DNA of 64,000 bases from Ignatzschineria sp. F8392. Its GTDB lineage: Bacteria; Pseudomonadota; Gammaproteobacteria; Cardiobacteriales; Wohlfahrtiimonadaceae. Positions 8,693 to 18,647 of this stretch are shown one piece after another (within the stretch, counting starts at the first letter, position 1; each line of letters starts with the position of its first letter). Below the pieces are notes generated by a model that did not search any database, was not told the origin of the DNA, and was given only the letters and a program-made list of their open reading frames with translations. Location of the stretch: NCBI RefSeq assembly GCF_002252045.1, contig NZ_NEFF01000002.1, positions 310,001 to 374,000 of the forward strand, written 5' to 3'. Position numbers and translations under genes: made by a program.

Positions 8693-11600
8693 ATGAAGCG
8701 GATGCTAATTAATGCAACTCAACAAGAAGAGATGCGAGTTGCCCTCGTTGATGGACAACACCTATATGATTTAGATATTGAAAATGTGGCCACAAAACAG
8801 AAAAAGGCCAATATTTACAAAGGTAAAATCACCCGAATCGAACCCTCTTTAGAGGCTTGCTTTGTCGATTATGGTTCTGAACGCCATGGCTTTTTACCCT
8901 TTAAAGAGATCTCTAAAGAGTATTTTAAAAACCCTCAAGATCATCAGATGGCGGTTAAGGATCAGCTCGAAGAGGGTCTTGAGCTTATTATTCAAGTTGA
9001 ACGTGAAGAGCGTGGTAATAAAGGGGCGGCTCTCACCACTTATATCTCTCTTGCCGGACGCTATCTTGTATTAATGCCCAATAATCCTCGCGCAGGGGGC
9101 GTATCTCGTCGTATTTCAGGAAAGAGCCGTGCCGAGATTAGAGATGCGATGGCTGATTTAGTCGTACCCGAAGAGATGGGGCTAATCGTGCGCACAGCAG
9201 GAATGGGGAGAACCGCAGAAGAGCTACAGTGGGATCTCGATTATCTCATTATGCTGTGGGAAGCGATTCAAGAAGCAGGAACAAAACATCCAGCCCCTCT
9301 TCTAATATTCCAAGAGAGTAATATTATTATTCGCGCACTTCGCGACTATTATCGTAGTGACATTGGCGAGATATTGATCGACGATAAGGAGGTCTTTAAA
9401 GAGGCCGAGGTCTTTATCAATACCATCATGCCGCAAATTGGCGATAAGATTAAACTCTATGATGATCAGATTCCGCTCTTTACAAGATTTCAGGTGGAGT
9501 CACAGATCCAGACGGCCTATGAGCGCAATGTCCGCTTACCATCAGGAGGCGCCCTCGTATTTGACCATACAGAAGCACTCGTATCGATCGATATTAACTC
9601 AGGTCGCTCAACAAAGGGGGCCGACATTGAAGATACCGCTCTCAACACAAACCTTGAAGCAGCGGAAGAGATCGCTCGTCAATTAAAACTTCGTGATCTC
9701 GGTGGTCTAGTCGTTATCGATTTTATCGATATGCTCGATAGCAAAAATCAACGTAAAGTTGAATCAGCACTCCATGACGCACTCGCATCGGATAGAGCCA
9801 GAATTCAGGTAGGACAGATCTCACGATTTGGACTATTAGAGATGTCTCGCCAAAGATTACGCCCATCACTTGATGAAACTTCACATATTGTTTGTCCTCG
9901 CTGTGAAGGGCAAGGAACCATTCGAGACACCAAATCTTTAGCATTGGGCATTCTTCGTCTCATTGAAGAAGAGTGTTTAAAAGAGCGCACTTCTGAACTC
10001 GTGATTCAAGTTCCCGTAAATGTCGCGGTTTACCTCTTAAATGAGAAGCGATCTGATGTAGAAGATATTGAATCTCGCCTAAAAGTTCGGGTAATTGTGA
10101 TCCCTGACACAGAACTTGAGACCCCACACTTTAAGATGACTCGTTATCGCATCAACGATGATGAGACAGGTGCAGATAGTGAATCGCATATCATTAAAGA
10201 AGAACTTACAATCGATGATATTCGAAATCAGGCCGTCATTGCTAATAAGAAATTGATGGAAAAGCCCGCTGTTTCAGGAATCTCCCCTATGGCTCCTCCA
10301 CCAAAAGTTGAGGAAGCGGCTCCCGAAGCAACTGAGAAAAACTTTGTGCAAAAAACTGAAGCGGTTTTAAGCTCAATCTTTAACTATGTCAAAGCACTCT
10401 TTAATAAGACAACCCAGAGTGATGATAAAGCTGAAAAGAAGAAAAAAGAGGTAAAAAACCCTCGCGAACAACGCAATAATAATCGTAATCGCGATAACCA
10501 ACAGCGCAATAATCGTGGACGCAACAATCAACAACGTCAACGTAATCAACGCCATAATCACCCTAGCCGCAATACGATCGAGACTGTTGAACGCGAAGTT
10601 GATATAAATGCGGAATTTAATCAAACGACTCAACAAAATGAGCCGAAAGAGAATAATCGTCGCAATAATCAGAATCAACAACAGAATCAGCAGCAAGAGC
10701 GAAATAATCAGAACCAACGCCGCAATCAGCAAAATCGAGCGCAACAAGAGTCACAAAATGGGCAAGAGAGACAGCGAAAGCGCAACGAACGTAATGAGCG
10801 TAACAATGGTCGCAATGAGGCTGACAATGAGAAAAATCAGCAGGTAGCGGCCTCACAACAGCCGACTGATCAAAACAACCAAGGTCGAGACAATGATCGT
10901 GGCAATGAGGGCTCTCAACGTAACAAAGATCGTAATGAGCGACAAAATGAACGCCAGAACCAACGGCAAAAACGTCGTGATGAGGGGAGTGATGAAGCAA
11001 AAAAAGAGCAAGTCACTGAGAGCAAAGAGCATAGCTCTGAAGAGAAATCGGAAGAGAGAGCGCCTCGTCAACGCAATCGTCGCGATCGAGATCAACGATC
11101 TGATTCTAAAAAGTCTGGCAACAGAAACAATAGAGTTCAGGAAGAAGAGATCATCGAAGTAAAAGTTGGTGAAGAAGTTAAACAACGCGTTATTAGAACC
11201 GGTCGTCCTAGAATCGCTAAAGAGGAGCAAGAGCAACTCAAACAGGTCGAGGAGAAAGCACAAACCCACGATCAACCTGCTGAAAAAGAGGTCCTAACGA
11301 CAAAACCAGAAGCTACAAAAAAAGCTGAGGCGCCAAAAAACACTGATGCTGATCATATCGCTCGCGAAAAGGAGATGAGTAAAAAACCATCTAAAGAGCA
11401 AGTAGATAAAAGAGTGGCTGAAAGCATTGTAGAGAAAGAGAGAGCGACAGCTGATCAACCAGCACCAAAAGATGAAAAAGCTCAACAGACTGCAGTAGAA
11501 ACACCATCTAGAGAGGAGCAAGCTACTCAAAAAAATGGCGCTCAAGAGCCGTCTAAAAGTGAAGCTGACACAATGAAAGCAGATGTTAAGCGCTCGGCTT

Positions 11601-12043
11601 CTGATAATAAGATGCCGACAACACAAGCAGATGCTAAAGATGAAATGCACCCTCCAAAAGAGCAGCATAATCTAGCGCCGACGAAAGAAGCTGTCACTAC
11701 AGAGCAAGCAAAAGAGGGGAATAGAGAGATCATCGACAATCATGATACTCATGATTCGTCTCGCTCCACTCCTACGACGACATCGAAAGAAGTTAAGGCT
11801 GAGGCGACTGTAGCGCAAAATGATCAACAACCAGAGCAGAAAGCAATGCCACAGGTTGAAAAGTCTATTGTGACAGAGGATCAGAAAGCCGTTAAATCAA
11901 ACGAAAAAATGGCGATCCCATCATCTGATTCAAGAATGGAAGATCCGGAAGAAAAAGCTGCCGGAGCAACAGCTGAAGTAGAAGAAAAAGCGATCGAAAA
12001 AATCACCGAAAACGAGGTAAATAGAGCCTCGCCACGTGATTAA
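8693..12043 (+). CDS. rne: Ribonuclease E
   Basis: A 1116-aa RNase E, the core of the RNA degradosome. ATG 8693 is chosen because [18 protein letters not shown] matches the E. coli start and GGAG precedes it; the upstream in-frame ATG at 8654 adds 13 unlike residues. The catalytic half has an S1 domain (about 35-125), Mg-binding D300 and D343 (SIDIN and VIDFIDM) and the Zn-link C401/C404 (CPRCEGQG). An amphipathic helix at about 556-572 ([17 protein letters not shown]) matches the E. coli membrane-targeting segment. The C-terminal half is disordered: an Asn/Gln/Arg-rich stretch (about 590-830) likely binds RNA, then a Lys/Glu/Thr-rich tail. The C-terminal half probably scaffolds partners but is highly diverged. 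Confidence 0.97.
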   Translation: MKRMLINATQQEEMRVALVDGQHLYDLDIENVATKQKKANIYKGKITRIEPSLEACFVDYGSERHGFLPFKEISKEYFKNPQDHQMAVKDQLEEGLELIIQVEREERGNKGAALTTYISLAGRYLVLMPNNPRAGGVSRRISGKSRAEIRDAMADLVVPEEMGLIVRTAGMGRTAEELQWDLDYLIMLWEAIQEAGTKHPAPLLIFQESNIIIRALRDYYRSDIGEILIDDKEVFKEAEVFINTIMPQIGDKIKLYDDQIPLFTRFQVESQIQTAYERNVRLPSGGALVFDHTEALVSIDINSGRSTKGADIEDTALNTNLEAAEEIARQLKLRDLGGLVVIDFIDMLDSKNQRKVESALHDALASDRARIQVGQISRFGLLEMSRQRLRPSLDETSHIVCPRCEGQGTIRDTKSLALGILRLIEEECLKERTSELVIQVPVNVAVYLLNEKRSDVEDIESRLKVRVIVIPDTELETPHFKMTRYRINDDETGADSESHIIKEELTIDDIRNQAVIANKKLMEKPAVSGISPMAPPPKVEEAAPEATEKNFVQKTEAVLSSIFNYVKALFNKTTQSDDKAEKKKKEVKNPREQRNNNRNRDNQQRNNRGRNNQQRQRNQRHNHPSRNTIETVEREVDINAEFNQTTQQNEPKENNRRNNQNQQQNQQQERNNQNQRRNQQNRAQQESQNGQERQRKRNERNERNNGRNEADNEKNQQVAASQQPTDQNNQGRDNDRGNEGSQRNKDRNERQNERQNQRQKRRDEGSDEAKKEQVTESKEHSSEEKSEERAPRQRNRRDRDQRSDSKKSGNRNNRVQEEEIIEVKVGEEVKQRVIRTGRPRIAKEEQEQLKQVEEKAQTHDQPAEKEVLTTKPEATKKAEAPKNTDADHIAREKEMSKKPSKEQVDKRVAESIVEKERATADQPAPKDEKAQQTAVETPSREEQATQKNGAQEPSKSEADTMKADVKRSASDNKMPTTQADAKDEMHPPKEQHNLAPTKEAVTTEQAKEGNREIIDNHDTHDSSRSTPTTTSKEVKAEATVAQNDQQPEQKAMPQVEKSIVTEDQKAVKSNEKMAIPSSDSRMEDPEEKAAGATAEVEEKAIEKITENEVNRASPRD

Positions 12044-12061
12044 GATTATCTATAAGAGCCT

Positions 12062-12115
12062 TTCGATAATTCAATGAGCCTTTTCATTGAATTATCGAAT
12101 CAAAGCCCCTATTAT
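12062..12115 (+). promoter_or_regulatory. Perfect 15-bp-arm palindrome overlapping the probable ahpC promoter
   Basis: TTCGATAATTCAATG (12062-12076) is an exact inverted repeat of 12085-12099 with an 8-nt loop. No T-run follows, so it is not a standard terminator for rne. The right arm contains TTGAAT (12087-12092), which is 17 bp from TATTAT (12110-12115), a plausible promoter for the peroxiredoxin gene. It could be an operator or a transcript-stabilising 3' hairpin. Confidence 0.6.
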
Positions 12116-12194
12116 AAATAGTGTAACGAGATCGAGGAGATTACTTCTCGAACAAAACGAATTCCGAGTCACTTTCAATATAAAGGAGTTTTCA

Positions 12195-12776
12195 ATGACT
12201 TTTGATACAGACTTTACTTACCGCATCCCAAAAACTGTGGGTGATACTTTAGAAGCCTTTGAAGTTGTTGCTGCAAAACCTGGTTTTAACAATCCAGAAG
12301 AGAATGGTGTTTCTGCATTTGAAACAATCACAGAAAAATCATTCCCAGGTAAATGGAAAATTATCTACTTCTATCCAAAAGACTTTACTTTTGTCTGCCC
12401 AACAGAGATCGTTGAGTTTGATAAAATCGCTAAAGAATTTGAAGACCGTGATGCAGTACTCATGGGCGGATCTACAGATAACGAATTCTGTAAATTAGCT
12501 TGGAGACGCGCGCATCCAGATTTAGATAAATTAGGTCACTACTCATTTGCTGACCCAGCAGGTGATTTAGTTGATATGCTTGGCGTTCGTGATGAAGAGT
12601 CAGGTGTTTGCTTACGTGCAACATTTATCGTAGACCCACACAATGTTATCCAACACGTATCTGTAAACCCAGACAGCGTTGGTCGTAACGTTCCTGAAGT
12701 TTTACGTATCCTTGATGCGCTTCAAACTGATGAGCTTTGCCCATGTAACCGTCCAGTAGGTGGTGAAACTCTCTAA
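12195..12776 (+). CDS. AhpC-type 2-Cys peroxiredoxin
   Basis: A 193-aa peroxiredoxin starting at ATG 12195, 7 bp after AAGGAG; upstream in-frame starts add non-family residues. The peroxidatic cysteine is C68 in FTFVCPTE. Other cysteines are C99, C139 and the C-terminal C182/C184 (LCPCN). The sequence (PGKWKIIYFYPKDFTFVCPTE, split here as PGKW and KDFTFVCPTE, plus SVGRNVPEVLRILDALQTDE) resembles the mycobacterial/Coxiella AhpC group rather than enterobacterial AhpC. That group is usually reduced by AhpD or thioredoxin-like partners; neither ahpD nor ahpF is adjacent. It detoxifies H2O2 and organic peroxides in the cytosol. A terminator follows at 12843. Confidence 0.9.
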   Translation: MTFDTDFTYRIPKTVGDTLEAFEVVAAKPGFNNPEENGVSAFETITEKSFPGKWKIIYFYPKDFTFVCPTEIVEFDKIAKEFEDRDAVLMGGSTDNEFCKLAWRRAHPDLDKLGHYSFADPAGDLVDMLGVRDEESGVCLRATFIVDPHNVIQHVSVNPDSVGRNVPEVLRILDALQTDELCPCNRPVGGETL

Positions 12777-12842
12777 TTCCATTCAGGATTGAAGAGACAA
12801 AGCTTAAAGGTTATAGCTTCAATTAAGTGATAACCAATTGAT

Positions 12843-12877
12843 AAGAGGGCTACTCAAATTGAGTAGCCCTCTCTTTA
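12843..12877 (+). terminator. Terminator after the peroxiredoxin gene
   Basis: AGAGGGCTACTCA pairs with TGAGTAGCCCTCT around a 3-nt AAT loop, followed by CTTTATTC. The U-run is imperfect. It lies between convergent ahpC and xerC and may serve both. Confidence 0.75.
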
Positions 12878-12880
12878 TTC

Positions 12881-12977
12881 TCCCTTTATTATCCCTTTAT
12901 TTTCTCTTTCCATCTATCAATCTCTGATCTATGAATCTCTAATCTATCAAGCTTGTTTATCAGGTCCTTGTTTATCA
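12881..12977. repeat. Cluster of short tandem repeats 3' of xerC
   Basis: TCCCTTTATT occurs twice with period 11 (12881-12901). A 15-bp unit beginning ATCTAT repeats about 2.7 times (12912-12926, 12927-12941, 12942 on) with few mismatches. CTTGTTTATCA is repeated at 12952-12962 and 12967-12977. All lie in the xerC-ahpC spacer and look like replication-slippage products. Confidence 0.75.
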
Positions 12978-12982
12978 ACCCC

Positions 12983-13963
12983 TTATTTGTCTGACTCTTT
13001 TTTACGCTTCGCTCGAGGATGAGCGGCATCAAAAACCTTCGCCAAATGGTTAAAATTGAGATGAGTATAGACTTGGGTTGTAGAGATATCAGCATGCCCT
13101 AATAACTCCTGCACTAATCGTATATCTTGGCTCGACTCTAAAATATGGGTCGCCATTGAATGGCGCAAAAGATGGGGATGAAGATTAATATTAACCCCAC
13201 TCTGCTCTGCATAACGCTTCACCCGGCGGCTAATTTGCCGATCTGAGAGCCGTCCTCCCTTTTGAGATATAAAGAGCGCCTCATCATCTCGATCGAGCAG
13301 TGAGGCAGCAGATAACCACTCTTGACGAATCGACAACCACTCTTTAATCGCTATCAGTGCAACCTGACCTACAGGCACTAAACGATCCTTTCCCCCTTTA
13401 CCATCAATAACGCGCACCAAATGCTCATTAAGATCGAGATGCTGCAAATTAAGCGCTGCAACCTCGGCAAGACGCAGACCACTAGAGTAGAGAAGCTCTA
13501 AAATCGCAAGATCACGCTTCTCTAACAGATCCTCCGGCGGACGATCTAAAATGGTCTTTAAGAGCTCAGCTTCTACAACTTTTGGTAAACGTTCCGCTTT
13601 CTTAGGGGGGGAGATTAACCTTGCGGGATTATAAGTCACAATCTCTTTCTCTAATAGATAGGTGAAAAAGATTCTCAAGGCAGCAAGATGCGTTTCAAGA
13701 CTAGCGCTACTAAGACGCTCACGCTGCTTTCGGCGATCCCCTTTCGCCTTAAAGATCAGATATTCCCGCAATACTCGCTCATCACATTCAGGCCAAGCAT
13801 CGATCTCCCGCTCTTTAAGATAGACAATCAATTGACTCAAAGCCTGCTGCTTTACCCGCGCACTATGGGGAGAGTAGATCTTTTGATACCCACTTAAAAA
13901 AAGATTCGCCTCTTGGCACAAAGGCGAATCGATCTCTTTATCAATTTCATTAATATTGAACAT
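12983..13963 (-). CDS. xerC: Tyrosine recombinase XerC
   Basis: A 326-aa tyrosine recombinase with the full catalytic set: R164 (SSGLRLAEV), K189 region, H264 and R267 (HPHLLRH), H290 (LLGHADIST) and nucleophile Y299 (QVYTH). The SAM-like N-terminal domain spans about residues 15-105. The C-terminal FDAAHPRAKR is the XerC-specific tail, which separates it from XerD. With XerD it resolves chromosome dimers at dif under FtsK control. E. coli xerC lies with dapF and yigB; here it sits between ahpC and aspA. No dif site was recognised in the window. The N-terminus is about 25 residues longer than E. coli XerC (298 aa). Confidence 0.93.
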   Translation of the reverse strand: MFNINEIDKEIDSPLCQEANLFLSGYQKIYSPHSARVKQQALSQLIVYLKEREIDAWPECDERVLREYLIFKAKGDRRKQRERLSSASLETHLAALRIFFTYLLEKEIVTYNPARLISPPKKAERLPKVVEAELLKTILDRPPEDLLEKRDLAILELLYSSGLRLAEVAALNLQHLDLNEHLVRVIDGKGGKDRLVPVGQVALIAIKEWLSIRQEWLSAASLLDRDDEALFISQKGGRLSDRQISRRVKRYAEQSGVNINLHPHLLRHSMATHILESSQDIRLVQELLGHADISTTQVYTHLNFNHLAKVFDAAHPRAKRKKESDK

Positions 13964-13985
13964 TCTCTCTTATTTTTGTCTTGCT

Positions 13986-14009
13986 AAAAGAGGGACCTGA
14001 TGATCCCTC
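13986..14009 (-). terminator. Terminator after aspA
   Basis: On the minus strand GAGGGA pairs with TCCCTC around an 8-nt loop and ends in CTTTTAG. It lies 30 bp after the aspA stop. Confidence 0.65.
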
Positions 14010-14038
14010 CTATTATGCGTCCCTTAATTATAGATCTT

Positions 14039-15442
14039 TTAATGTAGACCTAATGTTTTACGGAGATTTTCTAATGAGAACATCTCATCAAACTCTTCAG
14101 CGCCTATTAAGCCCCGCTCTAAAACAACATCGCGGACACTTTTGCCTGTTTTAGCACAGATACGCCCGACAATATCCCCCTCACCATGACCAATAATTGG
14201 ATTGAGATAGGTGATAATACCGATGGAGTTCAAAATATAATTGAGACAGTAACTCTCATTTGCGGTAATCCCCTCAATACAACGATCTTGTAAAGAACGA
14301 CAAGAGTTCATCAACAACATCATCGACTCAAAAGTCGATTGTGCAATAACAGGCTCCATCGCATTAAGTTGCAATTGCCCTGCTTCAGCAGCAGTTAAAA
14401 CCGTTGTATCATTTCCAAACACCTTAAAGCAGGCATTATTAACAGCTTCTGGCAACACAGGATTGATCTTTGCGGGCATAATCGAGCTTCCTGCCTGTAA
14501 TTCAGGGAGATTGATCTCTTTTAATCCTGCTCGAGGACCTGAAGAGAGAAGACGAAGATCATTTGCCATTTTAGACAACTTAACAGCAAAGCCTTTTAAT
14601 GCTGAATGGAAATAGACAAAATCTGATAAATCTGATGTTGCGGCAATAAGATCATCCGCCGGTTTAAAGGAGAACCCTGTAATCTCCGAGAGATATTGAG
14701 CCGCAAGCTCAGCGTAACCATCTGGCGTATTGATTCCCGTACCGATCGCTGTCCCGCCTAAGTTAATCGAGAGCAACGTTTGTCGAGCAAGTTTTAAATA
14801 ATCGATGCCCGCCTTAATCTGATATGCAAATGCGCCAAACTCCATTCCTAAAGTCATAGGTACCGCATCTTGTAACTGCGTACGCCCCATTTTTAAGACT
14901 TCAGAAAACTCCTTCTCCTTCTCCTTCAACCCTTGGTATAGATAATCTGCCGCTTCAATTAATGCCTCAGATACTTTATAAAAAGCGACTCGCATTCCTG
15001 TTGGATACGCATCATTTGTCGACTGAGATTCATTAACATGGTCATTAGGATTGATAACATCATAACGCCCTTTCTCAAGTCCTAGCGTTTCGAGCGCAAG
15101 ATTAGCAATTACTTCATTCACATTCATGTTAAGTGAAGTTCCTGCACCACCTTGGAATGCATCAATAGGAAAATGTTGGTAGTAAGTATCATCCTTTAGA
15201 AGGAGATCACATGCCGCAACAATGGCATTCCCCACCTCAGGTTTGATAGCTCCTAAATCCATATTCGCCTTTGCTGCTGCTTTTTTTACTGCTGCTAAGC
15301 CATAAATAAATTGTGGATTATCTCGGTTCTTCTGGGTTGAAATGGTGAAGTTATTGATTGCTCGCTGGGTGTGGATGCCGTAGTAAGCATCACTTGGTAC
15401 TAATAATTCCCCTAACAAATCAACTTCTGACCGATAACCCAT
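14039..15442 (-). CDS. aspA: Aspartate ammonia-lyase
   Basis: A 467-aa fumarase/aspartase superfamily enzyme converting L-aspartate to fumarate plus ammonia. The signature loop is [11 protein letters not shown] (about residue 310), with [11 protein letters not shown] (about 135) and the TALE-type helix. Lys in the PAKIN loop and the flexible Ser of GSS are present. I start at ATG 15442 ([11 protein letters not shown]) because GGAGA precedes it; a GTG 15 bp upstream (15457) is in frame and would add five residues. Its usual partner, a C4-dicarboxylate transporter, is absent. It likely feeds aspartate carbon into the TCA cycle. Confidence 0.94.
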   Translation of the reverse strand: MGYRSEVDLLGELLVPSDAYYGIHTQRAINNFTISTQKNRDNPQFIYGLAAVKKAAAKANMDLGAIKPEVGNAIVAACDLLLKDDTYYQHFPIDAFQGGAGTSLNMNVNEVIANLALETLGLEKGRYDVINPNDHVNESQSTNDAYPTGMRVAFYKVSEALIEAADYLYQGLKEKEKEFSEVLKMGRTQLQDAVPMTLGMEFGAFAYQIKAGIDYLKLARQTLLSINLGGTAIGTGINTPDGYAELAAQYLSEITGFSFKPADDLIAATSDLSDFVYFHSALKGFAVKLSKMANDLRLLSSGPRAGLKEINLPELQAGSSIMPAKINPVLPEAVNNACFKVFGNDTTVLTAAEAGQLQLNAMEPVIAQSTFESMMLLMNSCRSLQDRCIEGITANESYCLNYILNSIGIITYLNPIIGHGEGDIVGRICAKTGKSVRDVVLERGLIGAEEFDEMFSLENLRKTLGLH

Positions 15443-15485
15443 TTTCTTTCTCTCCACTTGATATACGTCACTAAACGTATTTATA

Positions 15486-15860
15486 TTACGATTTAAAATA
15501 TTTCCCTTGTTTCACGTCTCTTAAACGTTTTTTATCTCGACTGCTCCTCGATTCTGAGTGAGGCTGCGGAGATAATCTGCGAAGCTCACGCTCGTGCTCT
15601 CTTCGAGCAATACTCGCCTCTGTCTCTTGATACATTGTCATTGCTACAGATGCTGGACCGCGTTGCTCGATAAGCAAGCACACTTCGACTTCGTAGATCA
15701 CTTGTAACTTCCTTATCGTTACCAAATCACCTACGATGATAGTTCTGGAAGGCTTGGCCTCAATGCCATTGACTTTTACGCGCCCTTTATTAATCTCATC
15801 CGTAGCAAGACGGCGAGTCTTATAAAATCGGGCGGCCCATAACCATTTATCTAGACGCAT
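15486..15860 (-). CDS. hslR: Ribosome-associated heat shock protein Hsp15
   Basis: A 124-aa protein whose first 60 residues are an S4 RNA-binding domain ([16 protein letters not shown], then GRVKVNG and VGDLVTI). A basic tail follows (residues about 90-124). Hsp15 binds free 50S subunits carrying nascent peptidyl-tRNA and helps recycle stalled ribosomes. The length matches E. coli HslR (133 aa). E. coli hslR is with hslO; here it lies between minE and aspA, 28 bp before the latter, and may be co-transcribed with it. Confidence 0.92.
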   Translation of the reverse strand: MRLDKWLWAARFYKTRRLATDEINKGRVKVNGIEAKPSRTIIVGDLVTIRKLQVIYEVEVCLLIEQRGPASVAMTMYQETEASIARREHERELRRLSPQPHSESRSSRDKKRLRDVKQGKYFKS

Positions 15861-15919
15861 AAGTTTTCTTCACACTATTTTGTTATATTAGATCAAAAAA
15901 AAAATTGCAAGCTTTAACG

Positions 15920-15949
15920 AAAAAATAGCCGCATTTTCCAATACGGCTA
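15920..15949 (-). terminator. Terminator after minE
   Basis: On the minus strand TAGCCG pairs with CGGCTA, with inner ATT/AAT pairing, followed by six T. It ends the minD-minE transcript 70 bp after minE. Confidence 0.85.
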
Positions 15950-16018
15950 CTTTATTATCAATAAGTTATCGACCTTTTTGCTCAGATAATGATCTACCGC
16001 AGTAGTACAGAATATCAC

Positions 16019-16282
16019 CTATTTTTCATCATCCGACAAAACGATATTTAACTCTAAAACGTCACAGTCTCCGTCGCGTTCCATCGCTATATTGATCTGC
16101 TCAGATTCAACCGGCAAATAACGACGAACAACTTCCAATATATCTCGTTGAAGATCTTGCATAAAATCTGGATTTCCATCCATATTCTTTACACGCTCAT
16201 GCGCAACAATAATCTGTAAGCGCTCTTTTGCAATCGATGCCGTATTTGATCTACGACGCTTGCCGAACAACAGCTGAAACAT
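16019..16282 (-). CDS. minE: Cell division topological specificity factor MinE
   Basis: An 87-aa MinE. The N-terminal amphipathic membrane/MinD-binding helix is in residues 2-30 (FQLLFGKRRR, then ASIAKERLQIIVAHER), and the dimeric topological-specificity domain follows (about 32-87). It stimulates MinD ATPase and drives the pole-to-pole oscillation that places FtsZ at midcell. It starts 2 bp after the minD stop, so it is translationally coupled. The length is normal (88 in E. coli). Confidence 0.96.
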   Translation of the reverse strand: MFQLLFGKRRRSNTASIAKERLQIIVAHERVKNMDGNPDFMQDLQRDILEVVRRYLPVESEQINIAMERDGDCDVLELNIVLSDDEK

Positions 16283-16284
16283 CT

Positions 16285-17094
16285 CTAACCTCCAAAAATC
16301 CGTCCAAAGAAGCCTCTCTTAGGCGCTTCAATAAAACGATGAGGGAGATCTTTTCCAAGAAAACGCTCAACAATGTCATTAAAGGCTTGTCCTGCATCTG
16401 ACTCTTCATTCATAATCACAGGTTCCCCTGAGTTAGAACATTGCAATACGGCCTGAGACTCTGGAACCACTCCTAAAAGGGGAATACCAAGAATGTCTAA
16501 AATATCATTCACAGAGAGCATATCACCATTTGCGGCACGGGTTGGATTATAGCGGTTAATAACAAGATGCTGATTAACCTCTTTTCCCTCTTCTGCTCTC
16601 TTTGTCTTACTAGCAAGAATCCCTAAGATACGATCGGAATCTCGAACAGATGAGACTTCTGGATTGGTCGTTACAATAGCATCATCTGCAAAGTACATCG
16701 CAAGCTGTGCACCTTTCTCAATCCCCGCGGGCGAATCACAGATAATAAACTCAAAACCCATCCCATCGAGTTCTTTCATCACCTTTTCAACACCCTCTTT
16801 CGTTAGAGCATCTTTATCACGTGTTTGGGAAGCGGGAAGAATGTAGAGATTCTCAAGACGACGATCCTTAATCAAGGTCTGTGCCAATGATGCTTCATCA
16901 TTCACAACATTAACAAAATCGTACACAACACGACGCTCACATCCCATGATAAGGTCTAAATTACGTAAACCCACATCGAAGTCGATCACAGCGGTCTTAT
17001 GTCCATTTTTTGCAAGCCCTGCTGCAATGCTCGCACTCGTCGTCGTTTTACCTACACCACCCTTTCCGGATGTTACAACTATGATTCTAGCCAC
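16285..17094 (-). CDS. minD: Septum site-determining ATPase MinD
   Basis: A 269-aa ParA/MinD ATPase with the deviant Walker A GKGGVGKT near the N-terminus, IICDSPAGIE as Walker B and the C-terminal membrane-targeting amphipathic helix (PKRGFFGRIFGG). GTG 17094 is chosen because V(M)ARIIVVTSGKGG matches the family start and GGGGG lies 5 bp upstream; a further in-frame GTG at 17106 would add four residues. It binds membrane as ATP dimers, recruits MinC and is released by MinE. Unusually, minC is not immediately upstream: 755 bp of gene-free AT-rich DNA separate them, so minDE probably needs its own promoter. Confidence 0.96.
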   Translation of the reverse strand: MARIIVVTSGKGGVGKTTTSASIAAGLAKNGHKTAVIDFDVGLRNLDLIMGCERRVVYDFVNVVNDEASLAQTLIKDRRLENLYILPASQTRDKDALTKEGVEKVMKELDGMGFEFIICDSPAGIEKGAQLAMYFADDAIVTTNPEVSSVRDSDRILGILASKTKRAEEGKEVNQHLVINRYNPTRAANGDMLSVNDILDILGIPLLGVVPESQAVLQCSNSGEPVIMNEESDAGQAFNDIVERFLGKDLPHRFIEAPKRGFFGRIFGG

Positions 17095-17849
17095 TCGTGC
17101 CCCCACATACTAATTCTATCTAATTTAGACTATCTAACTTAAACTCTTTACCAATTTTGTTGATCCTATAAGAGATCAAGTACTAAAGTGCTTTTAAAAC
17201 ATCGTTTTTAAAACATCTGAAAAGCATAAATTCTAAAATTCACACATCTCATCACACTGCACTATCTTTATCTAATTCCATACGGAATAGATTTAAAGAT
17301 GATTTTCAACAATCGATTTTAACCGATCGCTCTATTAATAGAGCCTTCATATTGCATCATCCTGCTATTAACCACAATATAAATTGCATTTTAAATTACA
17401 TTTAACTTATATCCTGATTTTATATTCAGATAATACAAGCTATACTACACTCTGTAATCTCTACAATTCCTATAACCTCTATAACATACCGCCTCTTATT
17501 CTCATCCTATCAAGAGGTGCATATCAACAGATAAGGATCTGCGCAGGCTTATTAAAATAATTCTTAACATCTATTCTTAACATCTAATTTTAGCATCTTA
17601 TTGACGCCATCTACTCTATAATGAACTACTTCTACAACTATTCTAATATAGAGCTTACATAGCATGTTGCAACTGATTCCTTAATGCATCTGATTAATAT
17701 CACAATTAATATCACAATTAATCCGCTAAAATTAATCTGCTATTTAATAATATAATGGGTTACGCCATCATTGATTGCACTTAATGCGTTACGCTGAATC
17801 TAAAAGAGAGGAAATAACAGCTCCTACCTCTTTATACCATCGCTGAGAA
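17095..17849. other. Gene-free AT-rich gap splitting minC from minD
   Basis: No ORF of useful length and no recognisable pseudogene is seen in these 755 bp. It holds several exact short direct repeats: TTTTAAAACATC (17192-17203 and 17206-17217), TTCTTAACATCTA twice in tandem (17561-17586), and AATATCACAATT twice in tandem (17696-17719). No clear terminator follows minC on the minus strand. Confidence 0.75.
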
Positions 17850-18617
17850 CTACTTTACTAACTGCTCAATCTTAAGCTCATCTTGATCAAGATAGATCTG
17901 AACCGTTTTCCCTCTAAGCTCAGCGGGAATGTCCTCTTGCATCCGATAAAAACCAGCTATTGCAACTAACTCCGCTTCTAATGATTGGCAGAAGATTCTT
18001 GCAGATCGATTGCCATGAATACCAGCTAGAGCACGACCTCTTAAAGCACCATAGACATGAATATTACCATCGACTAGTAACTCAGCCCCTTCATTGACAG
18101 AATTGATCACCACCAGATCCCCTTGAGGAACAGATAGTTGCTGTCCTGAACGAACTTGTTGGACATGCATCATTGTCTCGATGGGTTCAGCAGGTTCTAC
18201 AACCTCTTGAGGTGTCACCTCTTCTGCTACCTCTTCATGCGATATTTCACGCTGCTCTTTCGCAACAATTTCAGCGCTATTGAGCTCAATTTCACGCGAA
18301 CGACCACCGTTACCGGCTAAAAGAGCCCATCCAGCATTGCCCGCCTTAACAGCTAAATCTTCATTAGCATTTCTTAAGCCTACCGGAATAAGATCTCTAT
18401 TGAGTAGCAGATTCTTTAACCACTTCAGGTCTAAGCTGTTACCCACTTTAATCGCAGATAGATCAACAATTATTGGAATACCTCTAAATAATTGAGGAGA
18501 GCTATCAATTTGTCTTGATAGCTCATCCTCTAATAATTTTAGATCTATTCCTCTCAAATAGAGAACCATCATCGTTGATAGCTCTCCCTTCAATTGATAA
18601 ATTTTACTTTGAGACAT
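17850..18617 (-). CDS. minC: Septum site-determining protein MinC
   Basis: A 255-aa MinC. An N-terminal FtsZ-inhibiting domain (about residues 1-105) is joined by a Glu/Val/Pro-rich linker (about 115-155) to the C-terminal beta-helix domain. The latter carries GDLVVINSVNEGAELLVDG, NIHVYGALRGRALAG and RIFCQSLEAELVAIAG, the dimerisation and MinD-binding surface. It blocks Z-ring assembly near the poles. Length and domain order are normal. It is on the same strand as minDE but 755 bp upstream of minD, in contrast to the usual tight minCDE operon. Confidence 0.95.
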   Translation of the reverse strand: MSQSKIYQLKGELSTMMVLYLRGIDLKLLEDELSRQIDSSPQLFRGIPIIVDLSAIKVGNSLDLKWLKNLLLNRDLIPVGLRNANEDLAVKAGNAGWALLAGNGGRSREIELNSAEIVAKEQREISHEEVAEEVTPQEVVEPAEPIETMMHVQQVRSGQQLSVPQGDLVVINSVNEGAELLVDGNIHVYGALRGRALAGIHGNRSARIFCQSLEAELVAIAGFYRMQEDIPAELRGKTVQIYLDQDELKIEQLVK

Positions 18618-18647
18618 AGATTCTTTTATAAATCAAAAATTTAAAAA

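Noticed and set aside
10373-11668. Long open frames opposite the rne tail
   Set aside because: They mirror the low-complexity Asn/Gln/Arg and Lys/Glu codons of rne, have no family signature and no ribosome binding sites.
12889-13095. A 68-aa minus-strand frame at the xerC 3' end
   Set aside because: It is half repeat array and half out-of-frame xerC.
12983-13963. XerC gene as sign of an integrated element
   Set aside because: The XerC-specific C-terminus and housekeeping flanks indicate the chromosomal recombinase; no attachment repeats were seen.
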